Below the pieces are notes generated by a model. That model worked only from the letters and a program-made list of their open reading frames with translations. It did no database searches and was not told the DNA's origin. The translations under genes were made by a program, and so were the position numbers. From the NCBI GenBank assembly GCA_002712005.1, contig PASP01000010.1, positions 302,707-341,300 of the forward strand: a stretch of 38,594 bases of DNA, read 5' to 3'. Numbering within the stretch: position 1 is the stretch's first letter; each line of letters opens with the position of its first letter. The stretch is from Halobacteriovoraceae bacterium. Lineage in GTDB: Bacteria > Bdellovibrionota > Bacteriovoracia > Bacteriovoracales > Bacteriovoracaceae. Shown here in pieces: positions 1-7,365 of this stretch.

Positions 1-87
1 GTTGGATTTAATAGAATTCTTGAAAGAGCAGTTCTTCCTAATAAAGATCGCGTGGTTGATGCAATTCGAGAAATGTTAGCCTACTAA
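1..87 (+). CDS. C-terminal end of an unidentified protein (partial)
   Basis: The window opens inside a reading frame that runs 28 codons to a TAA and ends in residues EMLAY. The peptide is amphipathic (VGFNRILERAV...DRVVDAIRE), like the final helix of a globular protein. It is immediately followed by a strong hairpin terminator, which supports it being a real gene end. The fragment is too short to name a family. Confidence 0.55.
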   Translation, partial: VGFNRILERAVLPNKDRVVDAIREMLAY

Positions 88-104
88 TAAAAAGTTCATA
101 TAAG

Positions 105-133
105 AAAGGCTCCTTTAAGGAGCCTTTTTTTTT
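105..133. terminator. Rho-independent terminator, probably bidirectional
   Basis: A perfect 10-bp stem (AAAGGCTCCT at 105-114 with its complement at 118-127) closes on a 3-nt loop and runs into a T9 tract ending at 133. It lies between the plus-strand gene ending at 87 and the minus-strand protease ending at 132, so it can serve both. The A-rich left flank provides U residues for the minus-strand transcript. Confidence 0.9.
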
Positions 134-1010
134 ACTTGAAAACAGCGATTTCTGCCATACTTATGGAGAGATCCTCTTCTGTTATCGTATGGTAACCTTC
201 TCTTTGAGGACCAGAGAGAGCATAATTATAACGAGTTCCCCAGGAGTTTCTGATCACGTAGCGGCATTTCTTCGCTTGGTGATCAAAATATCTACCGACT
301 ATAGATGAAGCATGGTTCGCTTGATATTTCGTAAAGAAATTGTCATCTCGATATTTATCTTTGTAGAGGCCATTGGCGTTATAGGCAATGGCCACCATTT
401 GGTTTTGCGCTAAATACTGATCTAATTTAGAAAAGAGGGCATGGGCCCGACCTTTATGTGGGTTCAGATGTTTTTTGGGCGATCCAAATCTCTTAATGGA
501 GATTTTTGGACGCACGCATTCGACTTGCTCAACATTTTCCGGAGTCGCATATTTATTGAGAAAACCTTCCTCACAAATTCCGTTCTTATAAGTTCTCTTA
601 AGATTATTGTAGGTATAGCCGCCTTCATTAGAACTAAGAAAGCCAGTAATGGATCCAACAAACCCTGTATAATAATCTTTTGCAATCATTCCAATTTCTG
701 GAGCGATTTGAGTTTGATAGTGAAGCAAGTCTCTTGCCGTATAGCTAAAGCACCAGCCGACACTTCCTTGGTGGCGAGGAGGTCCAATTAATTGATCCAG
801 TTTATTCACTTCTTCCTGACCTTTTAACCAGTCCACGGTATTTTCTACTTGGAGATCGCTACATTCATAAGCATCTCTCAATTGTATACGAGGGACTTCG
901 TCGTTTCTATCGGGTCCATTGCGACCAGCTTGGACGCTTTGGGAGCTTAGAGATAGGGCCGAGAGTAATAGAGTTAGGGTCAATAGGGGTTGTTTTCTTA
1001 ATTTTTTCAT
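132..1010 (-). CDS. Secreted papain-like (C1 family) cysteine protease
   Basis: A 292-aa protein from an ATG at 1010. It starts MKKLRKQPLL and has a clear signal peptide ending near SVQA (residue 28). A GTG 26 codons upstream (1088) would bury this signal, so I prefer the ATG. The papain catalytic set is visible: Gln81 of the oxyanion hole and Cys87 in HQGSVGWCFSYTA, His233 in QANHASSIVG, and Asn255 in RNSWGT. No long propeptide is obvious; about 45 residues separate the signal from the catalytic core. It is probably an exported protease acting in the periplasm or outside the cell, which suits a predatory or proteolytic lifestyle. It is transcribed divergently from the adhesin, with 203 bp between them. 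The family call is firm; the substrate is unknown. Confidence 0.88.
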   Translation of the reverse strand: MKKLRKQPLLTLTLLLSALSLSSQSVQAGRNGPDRNDEVPRIQLRDAYECSDLQVENTVDWLKGQEEVNKLDQLIGPPRHQGSVGWCFSYTARDLLHYQTQIAPEIGMIAKDYYTGFVGSITGFLSSNEGGYTYNNLKRTYKNGICEEGFLNKYATPENVEQVECVRPKISIKRFGSPKKHLNPHKGRAHALFSKLDQYLAQNQMVAIAYNANGLYKDKYRDDNFFTKYQANHASSIVGRYFDHQAKKCRYVIRNSWGTRYNYALSGPQREGYHTITEEDLSISMAEIAVFK

Positions 1011-1213
1011 AGAGGGATCATAGGAGAATTTAGAGGTGAGAGATAGGCATAGGGAACAGCTTATAGGCCATGTATAAACTTTGCTCACTTTTATAACCTA
1101 TTGATTTTTGACTCATTTTTGAGGCATGTCGGAAAGTTATTCCGCTATAAAAGATGTTTAACTAGCTGTTATGTCATAGGCTCATTAAGCCGATAAGTTC
1201 TAATGATACCCTT

Positions 1214-2821
1214 ATGTTATCCCTAATTATGATGAGAAAACTTGGACTTATCACATTAATCTTTTTGAGCTCCTGCCTTCTTCCCAATGAGAAAGGTAAG
1301 GTTTCCCTTGATCTTTCTTCAAAAGATCAAGAGGCGAGAGATCGCAATCGCTCAGTACGAGCCAGTGTAGATCAGGTTAAGCTAGTCAACGACGAAATCG
1401 TTATCACAGGATCTGATCTCGATGGTGTAACAAAAGTAAAGGTGACTCAATCGGGAAGTGATTCTCTTTTATCTATTGTTTCAAAAAGTGCAACTAAGCT
1501 CATTCTTAGCTCTTCTTCGAAAGTTGCCCTCGCACTCAATACGCTCATGACTCTAACACTAGAAGACGCTTATGGAGCCGCTGTTATTGAGGTGACCTTT
1601 AATCTTCCAGACTCTTCGGTGAGCACCGCTAAGATTGGGGATGATCAAGTGACAACCGCGAAGATTGCTGATGGGGCGATTACTTCGGTAAAGCTCTCTT
1701 CCATGGGCGCGATTACGGGTCAGCTTTTAAGATGGAATGGATCTTCGTGGGTGGCAGCGGATCTCGATGCTCTCACTTACGCCGGAACATGGGATGCATC
1801 CCTTGGAGGAAATCCCAATCCTTCAGCAGTTGGGGGAGAGTACTATATTGTTTCCAATGATGGGGTTTCTGATCCAGGAGATGGTAACTCTCGTTCGTGG
1901 TCTCAAGGAGACTGGATTGTTTATAACGATGTCACGGCCTCTTGGGATCAAATTAGTAACTCTTCTGATGTTACAAGTTTTAACGGAAGAACGGGCGGTA
2001 TTGTTCCCACCACAGGGGATTATACTTGGGCGCAAATTGATAAGAGTACTTCTTCTATTGGCGATATTGGCGATATTGATCTGAGCACGGCCCCTACAAC
2101 GGGACAGGTTTTAAAGTTTGATGGAACCCGTTGGATTGCTGATACGGATAATGATTCGGGTGTAAGTAATGACTCGGTCACGAGTACTTCGATTGCTGAT
2201 GGCTCCATCGTCGATGCCGACGTGTCAGGAAGTGCAGCGATTGCTTGGAGTAAGATCGATAAAACCGGGGCGACCAATTCTGATGTGGGACTAGGAAATG
2301 TAGATAATATTCAACAGATGCCTCTAAGCTATCTCGATCAAACGGCCACGTTAGGAACGGATGCGAATAAAGTTCCCTCGCAAAATGCAGTGAAGACTTA
2401 TGTGGATAATGCCACTTCAGGAATGGGAAGCGTAACCTCAATTACTGGGGGAGCAGCTCTTAGTGATGGACCCTACACCACAACGGGAACCATCGATGTT
2501 CAAGTAGATGATAGCACGATTGAAGTGGCCTCGGATGCTCTTCAATTAAAGAATGGCGGGATTACCAATGCGAAGATCAATGCCAGTGCCGCAATTGCTT
2601 GGAGTAAGATCGATAAAACAGGCGCGAGTAAAACTGATGTGGGACTGGGTAATGTTGATAATATTCAACAAATGCCTATGAGTTATCTCGATCAAACCGC
2701 AACTTTAGGAACCGATCCCAATAAAGTGCCTTCCCAAAATGCAGTGAAAACTTATGTGGATAACCAAGTGGGTGGGGTAAATCAATCTCAATGGACTACT
2801 ACGGGATCTGATATTTACTAA
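1214..2821 (+). CDS. N-terminal part of tail-fibre-like adhesin lipoprotein (frame broken by TAA)
   Basis: A 535-aa product. A signal peptide with lipobox LSSC (Cys21) predicts a lipoprotein. The true start could be the ATG at 1214, 1229 or 1232; none has a good Shine-Dalgarno. Residues 140-535 are phage-tail-fibre-like modules: short 'IADGAITSVKLSS' and 'IAWSKIDKTGA' units, 'DVGLGNVDN' and 'VPSQNAVKTYVDN'. One 59-residue block occurs twice. The frame stops at TAA (2819-2821) after TTTGSDIY, then continues in the same frame as DTGDVGIG, the usual continuation in such fibres. The protein is therefore the front portion of a roughly 1775-residue adhesin. If translation really ends here, it would be a lipoprotein lacking the fibre repeats and the S74 chaperone. 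The family resembles the mosaic trimeric fibre proteins reported for Bdellovibrio prey recognition. Confidence 0.8.
   Translation: MLSLIMMRKLGLITLIFLSSCLLPNEKGKVSLDLSSKDQEARDRNRSVRASVDQVKLVNDEIVITGSDLDGVTKVKVTQSGSDSLLSIVSKSATKLILSSSSKVALALNTLMTLTLEDAYGAAVIEVTFNLPDSSVSTAKIGDDQVTTAKIADGAITSVKLSSMGAITGQLLRWNGSSWVAADLDALTYAGTWDASLGGNPNPSAVGGEYYIVSNDGVSDPGDGNSRSWSQGDWIVYNDVTASWDQISNSSDVTSFNGRTGGIVPTTGDYTWAQIDKSTSSIGDIGDIDLSTAPTTGQVLKFDGTRWIADTDNDSGVSNDSVTSTSIADGSIVDADVSGSAAIAWSKIDKTGATNSDVGLGNVDNIQQMPLSYLDQTATLGTDANKVPSQNAVKTYVDNATSGMGSVTSITGGAALSDGPYTTTGTIDVQVDDSTIEVASDALQLKNGGITNAKINASAAIAWSKIDKTGASKTDVGLGNVDNIQQMPMSYLDQTATLGTDPNKVPSQNAVKTYVDNQVGGVNQSQWTTTGSDIY
2234..2410 (+). repeat. Direct repeat, copy 1 (177 bp, in-frame)
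   Basis: Encodes AAIAWSKIDKTGA through VKTYVDN. It is near-identical at protein level to a second copy exactly 354 bp downstream, so the adhesin carries an internal module duplication. Confidence 0.85.
2588..2764 (+). repeat. Direct repeat, copy 2 (177 bp, in-frame)
   Basis: Second copy of the module at 2234-2410. At protein level it differs at a handful of positions (for example TNS to SKT, PLSY to PMSY, DANK to DPNK). Its third codon positions have drifted more, so the duplication is not very recent. Confidence 0.85.
2819..2821 (+). other. In-frame TAA interrupting the adhesin
   Basis: The codons read GAT ATT TAC TAA GAT ACA GGT GAC GTG GGA ATT GGA. Upstream and downstream frames are the same and encode one continuous fibre motif (GSDIY-stop-DTGDVGIG). 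Tail-fibre homologues typically have a second Tyr or similar residue here, so one substitution in TAT or TAC would explain the stop. A natural nonsense mutation, readthrough or a sequencing error cannot be told apart from this sequence. Confidence 0.85.
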
Positions 2822-2833
2822 GATACAGGTGAC

Positions 2834-5800
2834 GTGGGAATTGGATTAACGACTACGCTTGCACCTCTTCATGTGAGAGGAATGAGTCGTTTTGAAAATT
2901 CAAGTGGTCAAGAAAAAATGAATATTGGCAGCTCCTATGTGAATATTGGTATTGATTTACGAAACTCTGATGCAGGAACAGGAGTTCTTAGACTAACTGG
3001 TTCAGAAAATAGTTCTTCAGGAATATATGAAACCGCTCGTCTTGAGTATTCAAATAATTCAAATCGTTCAGGACAAACTGTAGATCCTGTTGCAAGTATT
3101 TCAAGTTTTCAAGATGCAACGGCTGGGGTTAATAATGGTGATCTTCGCTTCTCAACAAAGAATGGAACAACCCTTGCTGAGCGAATGATCATAACGGATA
3201 CTGGTCACATTGGTGTGGGGACTGATACACCTGAATCAAATCTCCATGTGATCGGTAGTGATACAATTGGCCTTATGGTGGAGCGAGGATCAGGAGCCTG
3301 GTCGGCGATGGAAATTGTAGCGGGGTCGGATACAGGAAATTCAAGATTATTATTTAATGATCAAACTTCAAAAGGTGATCATAATTCAGGTGCATCAGGA
3401 ATGATCGACTATGAACATTCTGATGATAGTATGAATTTTAGAGTTAATTCGAGTACGGCGATGCGCATACTTTCTGATGGTAAAGTGGGGATAGGAACTT
3501 CAACTCCCTCTACAGAATTAGAAGTTGCGGGCACGATTACAGCATCAGGATTTAATTGTCCTGTTACAAGTTCTTCTACAAGTGTGGCGGCCGGTAGTGC
3601 TGCAAGCCCTTCTTATACTTTTTCCACAGATACGGATACAGGTTTCTATTCGGGAACAGCAGATACGATAGAAGTATCTGTTGGGGGAACGAATATTTTT
3701 GATATGAGTTCGACTTCAATCAGCTCAACGAGTGCTGGTGGGGGAGTCTTGAGAACTGTGGCTTCTACAGCGACGACGCCCACCTTTTCATTTGCAGGTG
3801 ATGAAGATACAGGTTGGTTTTCTCCCGCAGCGGATGAATTAGCCGCAACGACGGGGGCTAGTGAAAGAGTAAGAATTGATTCTTCTGGAAATGTCGGGAT
3901 AGGGACAACTTCTCCAACTGGAAAACTAGATATAGTGGGAGATAGTGTTTATATACGCGATGGAAATGTGACTTTTGACATGGGCTATAGAGGGAACCCT
4001 GAGGGGGGGCCAGATGTTCCAAATTGGATTGAGTCTGAATACGGATCAAATACGTCATGGGACCTTGGATTGGGTGGTACTGACTTTTCAGGTGGCGAGC
4101 CATTTATGATGATACATCGTACTGGAAACGTTGGTATCGGAATAAGCGCACCAAGTGAGAAGTTAGAGGTCATTGGAAATGCTAAGGCTAATTATATTAT
4201 TGCTGATCGGTCTGCCAATTCAGAAGCTAATTTTTTAGAATTTAATATTGGAGCGACTGATCAGTACTTCTTTAGAGGTTATAACGCAGCTAATGCCCTT
4301 ACTTTAGGAACAGCACCAAATGGTTCAGCAGAGATTATTCGTTTTGAAGCAGGTGGAGATGTTGGAATTGGTACAACGAATCCCACGGCCAAACTTGATG
4401 TAAGTGGTACGGTCAAGGCCACAAGTTTTGATGGGCCTATTACAAGTTCTACAGTCACGGCCGGAGTTGGCTCTGCAGCAGCACCTTCCTATACTTTCTC
4501 AGGTGATCCCGATACGGGATGGTATCATCCTTCTGCGAATACTTTAGCCGCTGCTACTAACGGTGCGGAGAGGTTGAGGATTGAGAATGACGGGACCGTT
4601 AATGTGAGCAGTACGGGAAATCCAAGTTTTGGGATTCTCTCTTCTGCTGGCTCTGGAACAGAGGCGACTCTAACAATGCAAGGAGCGCGTACCAGTCATT
4701 CTGCTACTATCGCGAATATCGTATTCAATAATAATGATGGTACAGGTGAAGTCTCTAATCTAGAAGTAGATGGAGATGGTAATTTTGGTTTCATGGGTGG
4801 CAATGTCGGAATTGGTACAGCTTCACCAGCTGATGACTTGGATATTGCTGGAAGTTCTAGTGGATATGTTAGAGCGAGTGGTGGAAATGGAGCTATCTTC
4901 TTAAAGGATAATAGCGCTTCAAATACTTGGTCTTTTAATTCGGCAGCCAATGGGGGAAGTGACTCAAGCCTACATATCGCTGATGATTCAGACATAAGGG
5001 TATCCATTGATTCGTCTGGACAAGTTGGTATTGGTACAGCTTCTCCGGATTATCTCATTGATGCCAATGCCGCATCACCAACGATGAGAATTAGAAGTGA
5101 TTCAAATGATACAGTTGGAGCAACTCTTAAACTTACAGAAGATACAAATGAAAATGGTGCTTATATTCGCTACCAGTCCTCTGGTGACACTCTCGATATT
5201 GGTATGATCCAAGGGGGGACAGAGAACTTAGCCATGTCTGTCAATCGGTCCAACGCATGGATTGGTGTCGGGAAGAGCACTGATCCCCGTGATCGATTTG
5301 ATCTTGAAGGCGGTGCTTTTAGAATTTCAAGAGGGTCTTCTGGTAGTAACTCATTCGTTAATCCTGCAGCGGAAGATTTTAGAATGTTTGTTCAAAATGA
5401 TGCTGACAATGCTAATCCCTATGGTACAGGAGATAATTCGGCGATTATTTTTGAAAACCAAGATCACAATAATCTCGACCCGGATGATGGAATGTACTTT
5501 GTAAATACAGGAAGTGATAATACTCCTGAGGTTGCTCTCTCAATTAAAGGAGGAGGTAATGTTGGTATTGGTACCACAACTCCTAGTCGTGATTTAACTA
5601 TAGGTAATGATACAATAAGGTTCTCTGGGAATAATAATGTTGGGTCCATCGCAGATATATTATTTAAACAAGGTGGAGTTGTAGCTGCTGAAGAGGGACT
5701 TTATTTGAATATAAATGCAGATGGTAGCTCTACTTCGAGAATGTTCTTTTCTTCAGGAGCTGAAACATCAGCAGCTACGGAATTAATGTCAATTGGACCA

Positions 5801-6541
5801 GGAAGAGACTTAAAAGTGGGATCTCCATCAGGCTCTGGTGAAAGTACTGCACAGAGTTCTTCTTCTTCGGCAGGACTTGGATATATTGAAACTCCGTGGG
5901 TCTATGCTCAAGGTATCGAAGCGGCAAGTGAACGAGCTGGCGCTTCTACTGGTATCGCTCTAGGGAATTCTCCCAATCCAGATACCACGACGACTTCTAC
6001 AGATGAGATTTCTCTTTATACAAATGGAGCGAGTCGAATCTTTGTTCAAGGAGGGGGGAATGTGGGAATCGGTACCGTGACTCCAGGAACCAAATTAGAT
6101 GTGAATGGAGGGGTTCGTGGAACAAGTGCCTATGTGAACTCTTCTGACTTACGTTTTAAAAAGAATATAGTGAACCTTTCCCATGATCAGAGTTCTCTTA
6201 AGAAGATTCTTGATCTTAATGGATACTACTTTGATTGGCGACTACAGGAATTTCCTCACAAGGAATTTAGTGAGAAGCGAGATATGGGTGTAATTGCTCA
6301 AGAAGTAAAAAGAGTCTTTCCTGAGGCGGTTGTTGAAGATGAGGAAGGTTATCTTTCTGTAGCCTATGCAAAGCTTGTGGCCCCTCTTATTGAATCAGTA
6401 AAAGAGCTCTTCAAGATGGATCAAAAGCAAAATCGAGAGATTGCTTCCCTTAAAGAAGAAAATGATAAACTTCAAAAAGAGAATCAAGAAATGAAAGGAT
6501 TTCTCTGCCAAAAATATCCAGAAGCGGATTTTTGTCCATAA
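2834..6541 (+). CDS. C-terminal part of adhesin: VGIGT-repeat fibre with S74 chaperone
   Basis: In frame with the preceding gene; the open frame begins at 2822 and the first possible start is a GTG at 2834. It has no signal peptide, so it makes sense only as the remainder of the split adhesin. It carries about ten repeats of the type NVGIGTTSPTxKLDVxG and three 'GDxDTGWYHPSANTLAA' modules, both typical of long trimeric tail fibres. From residue 1104 (SDLRFKKNI) there is a Peptidase_S74 intramolecular chaperone. In that family the Ser of this motif is the autocleavage nucleophile and the nearby Lys assists, both present here. The end is a short coiled coil (residues about 1195-1225). A G7 tract lies at 4013-4019. 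If expressed as one protein it would be a surface-anchored lipoprotein fibre, possibly for prey binding. Family call is strong; target unknown. Confidence 0.85.
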   Translation: MGIGLTTTLAPLHVRGMSRFENSSGQEKMNIGSSYVNIGIDLRNSDAGTGVLRLTGSENSSSGIYETARLEYSNNSNRSGQTVDPVASISSFQDATAGVNNGDLRFSTKNGTTLAERMIITDTGHIGVGTDTPESNLHVIGSDTIGLMVERGSGAWSAMEIVAGSDTGNSRLLFNDQTSKGDHNSGASGMIDYEHSDDSMNFRVNSSTAMRILSDGKVGIGTSTPSTELEVAGTITASGFNCPVTSSSTSVAAGSAASPSYTFSTDTDTGFYSGTADTIEVSVGGTNIFDMSSTSISSTSAGGGVLRTVASTATTPTFSFAGDEDTGWFSPAADELAATTGASERVRIDSSGNVGIGTTSPTGKLDIVGDSVYIRDGNVTFDMGYRGNPEGGPDVPNWIESEYGSNTSWDLGLGGTDFSGGEPFMMIHRTGNVGIGISAPSEKLEVIGNAKANYIIADRSANSEANFLEFNIGATDQYFFRGYNAANALTLGTAPNGSAEIIRFEAGGDVGIGTTNPTAKLDVSGTVKATSFDGPITSSTVTAGVGSAAAPSYTFSGDPDTGWYHPSANTLAAATNGAERLRIENDGTVNVSSTGNPSFGILSSAGSGTEATLTMQGARTSHSATIANIVFNNNDGTGEVSNLEVDGDGNFGFMGGNVGIGTASPADDLDIAGSSSGYVRASGGNGAIFLKDNSASNTWSFNSAANGGSDSSLHIADDSDIRVSIDSSGQVGIGTASPDYLIDANAASPTMRIRSDSNDTVGATLKLTEDTNENGAYIRYQSSGDTLDIGMIQGGTENLAMSVNRSNAWIGVGKSTDPRDRFDLEGGAFRISRGSSGSNSFVNPAAEDFRMFVQNDADNANPYGTGDNSAIIFENQDHNNLDPDDGMYFVNTGSDNTPEVALSIKGGGNVGIGTTTPSRDLTIGNDTIRFSGNNNVGSIADILFKQGGVVAAEEGLYLNINADGSSTSRMFFSSGAETSAATELMSIGPGRDLKVGSPSGSGESTAQSSSSSAGLGYIETPWVYAQGIEAASERAGASTGIALGNSPNPDTTTTSTDEISLYTNGASRIFVQGGGNVGIGTVTPGTKLDVNGGVRGTSAYVNSSDLRFKKNIVNLSHDQSSLKKILDLNGYYFDWRLQEFPHKEFSEKRDMGVIAQEVKRVFPEAVVEDEEGYLSVAYAKLVAPLIESVKELFKMDQKQNREIASLKEENDKLQKENQEMKGFLCQKYPEADFCP

Positions 6542-6542
6542 A

Positions 6543-6570
6543 AAAAGGCCTTTCATCGAAGGCCTTTTAT
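6543..6570. terminator. Bidirectional terminator between adhesin and cyclase
   Basis: A 10-bp perfect stem (AAAAGGCCTT at 6543-6552 paired with 6559-6568) has a 6-nt loop. It starts 1 base after the adhesin stop and lies just past the minus-strand cyclase end at 6577. A-rich and T-rich flanks serve both directions. Confidence 0.88.
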
Positions 6571-6576
6571 TTCTAT

Positions 6577-7311
6577 TTACTTTGAAGTGAGAGTGAAAAC
6601 ACCATCCCAATTTGGTGGGGGAGGAGTTTGTTTATATTCTTCACAGCGCTTGATATAAATCTCTGAGGGATTGGTTTTTACCCCTTTGAGATCGGGAAAA
6701 CGCTGCCATTCCAATTCTAATGTTTCTTTGAAAATTACGATGGCCTCATCAAATCTTTGTTCTTTATAAAGAGAGATCCCTAGCGAGAATTGATCGGATA
6801 ATTTTTTGAGAAATTCTGGAGCTGTTTCTTTTAAACCGAGTAGATCATAGGTGGTTACAGGTACAGATTTTCCAACCACTTTTACGGTATCCACTTCTCT
6901 AAAGAGAAAAGCTTCCTGACTCTGCTCTTGGGCCATGACTTTGGAATCCTCTGATACTTGTGTGAAGATCCCATATTGCTTAGCAGATTCTTCGAGACGG
7001 GCAGCGAGATTAACCGCATCTCCCATCATGGTATAGTTCATTCGCGTATGAGAACCCATATTTCCGGTAACAATCTCTCCACTATTGATCCCAATTCTCA
7101 TGCGCATATTATGTACAATCTCAGGCCATTTATCACCCTCTGACTGCCATTTCATACGTAGCTCCGCGAGCTTTTCTTGCATTTTATGGGCCACGCGACA
7201 AGAGCGAGCACAATGATCTTCGAGAGGCATAGGAGCTCCGAAAAAGGCAATGATCGCATCGCCTTCATACTTATCGAGGGTTCCATTCTCCTCGAGTAAT
7301 ATATTCGTCAT
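6577..7311 (-). CDS. C-terminal part of split CHASE2 adenylate cyclase (class III catalytic domain)
   Basis: A 244-aa open frame from an internal ATG at 7311 (MTNILLEENGTL). It carries most of the class III nucleotide cyclase domain. LDKYEGDAIIAFFGAP holds the adenine-selecting Lys and second metal Asp. MNYTMMGDAVNLAARLE holds the second adenine-contacting Asp plus the transition-state Asn and Arg. The first metal Asp is missing from this piece and lies in the upstream piece (FTDIQGF). The two open frames share the same reading frame, and 17 further in-frame codons (KLSATQLVELLNEY...) precede this ATG. The natural gene is therefore 6577-8892, split by a single TAG. A C-terminal tail of about 75 residues follows the catalytic domain. 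Alone, this fragment should be inactive or need pairing with another chain. Confidence 0.85.
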   Translation of the reverse strand: MTNILLEENGTLDKYEGDAIIAFFGAPMPLEDHCARSCRVAHKMQEKLAELRMKWQSEGDKWPEIVHNMRMRIGINSGEIVTGNMGSHTRMNYTMMGDAVNLAARLEESAKQYGIFTQVSEDSKVMAQEQSQEAFLFREVDTVKVVGKSVPVTTYDLLGLKETAPEFLKKLSDQFSLGISLYKEQRFDEAIVIFKETLELEWQRFPDLKGVKTNPSEIYIKRCEEYKQTPPPPNWDGVFTLTSK

Positions 7312-7362
7312 TTCTGTAAGGTATTCGTTGAGAAGCTCTACTAATTGAGTTGCCGAAAGTTT

Positions 7363-7365
7363 CTA
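7363..7365 (-). other. In-frame TAG splitting the adenylate cyclase
   Basis: On the minus strand the codons read TTC TCC ACT TTC TCC TAG AAA CTT TCG GCA, i.e. FSTFS-stop-KLSATQLVELLNEYL. Class III cyclases usually have Glu in this place (FSxxSExL), so a GAG-to-TAG change explains the break. No frameshift is involved. TAG also ends another gene here (the minus-strand gene with stop at 15320), so it is a normal stop in this genome. Confidence 0.88.

Noticed and set aside
441-791. Plus-strand open frame opposite the papain-like protease
   Set aside because: It is antisense to a gene with all catalytic motifs, and its product shows no signal peptide or domain pattern.
1108-1151. TTGACT (1108-1113) and TATAAA (1146-1151) as an adhesin promoter
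   Set aside because: The spacing is far too long for sigma-70. A CGGAA-agtta-TTCCG inverted repeat (1130-1144) next to TATAAA is noted but not interpreted.
1189-1196. Perfect GCCGATAA, the -10 box of FliA (sigma-28) promoters, 17 bp before the adhesin start
   Set aside because: At the required spacing upstream the sequence is TATG rather than TAAA, so the -35 half is missing. An eight-base match alone can occur by chance. Worth checking by transcript mapping.
2819-7365. Stop-codon reassignment in this genome
   Set aside because: TAA, TAG and TGA all end other clear genes in the window (for example TAG at 15320 and TGA at the end of hemF), so the internal stops are not explained by a variant code.
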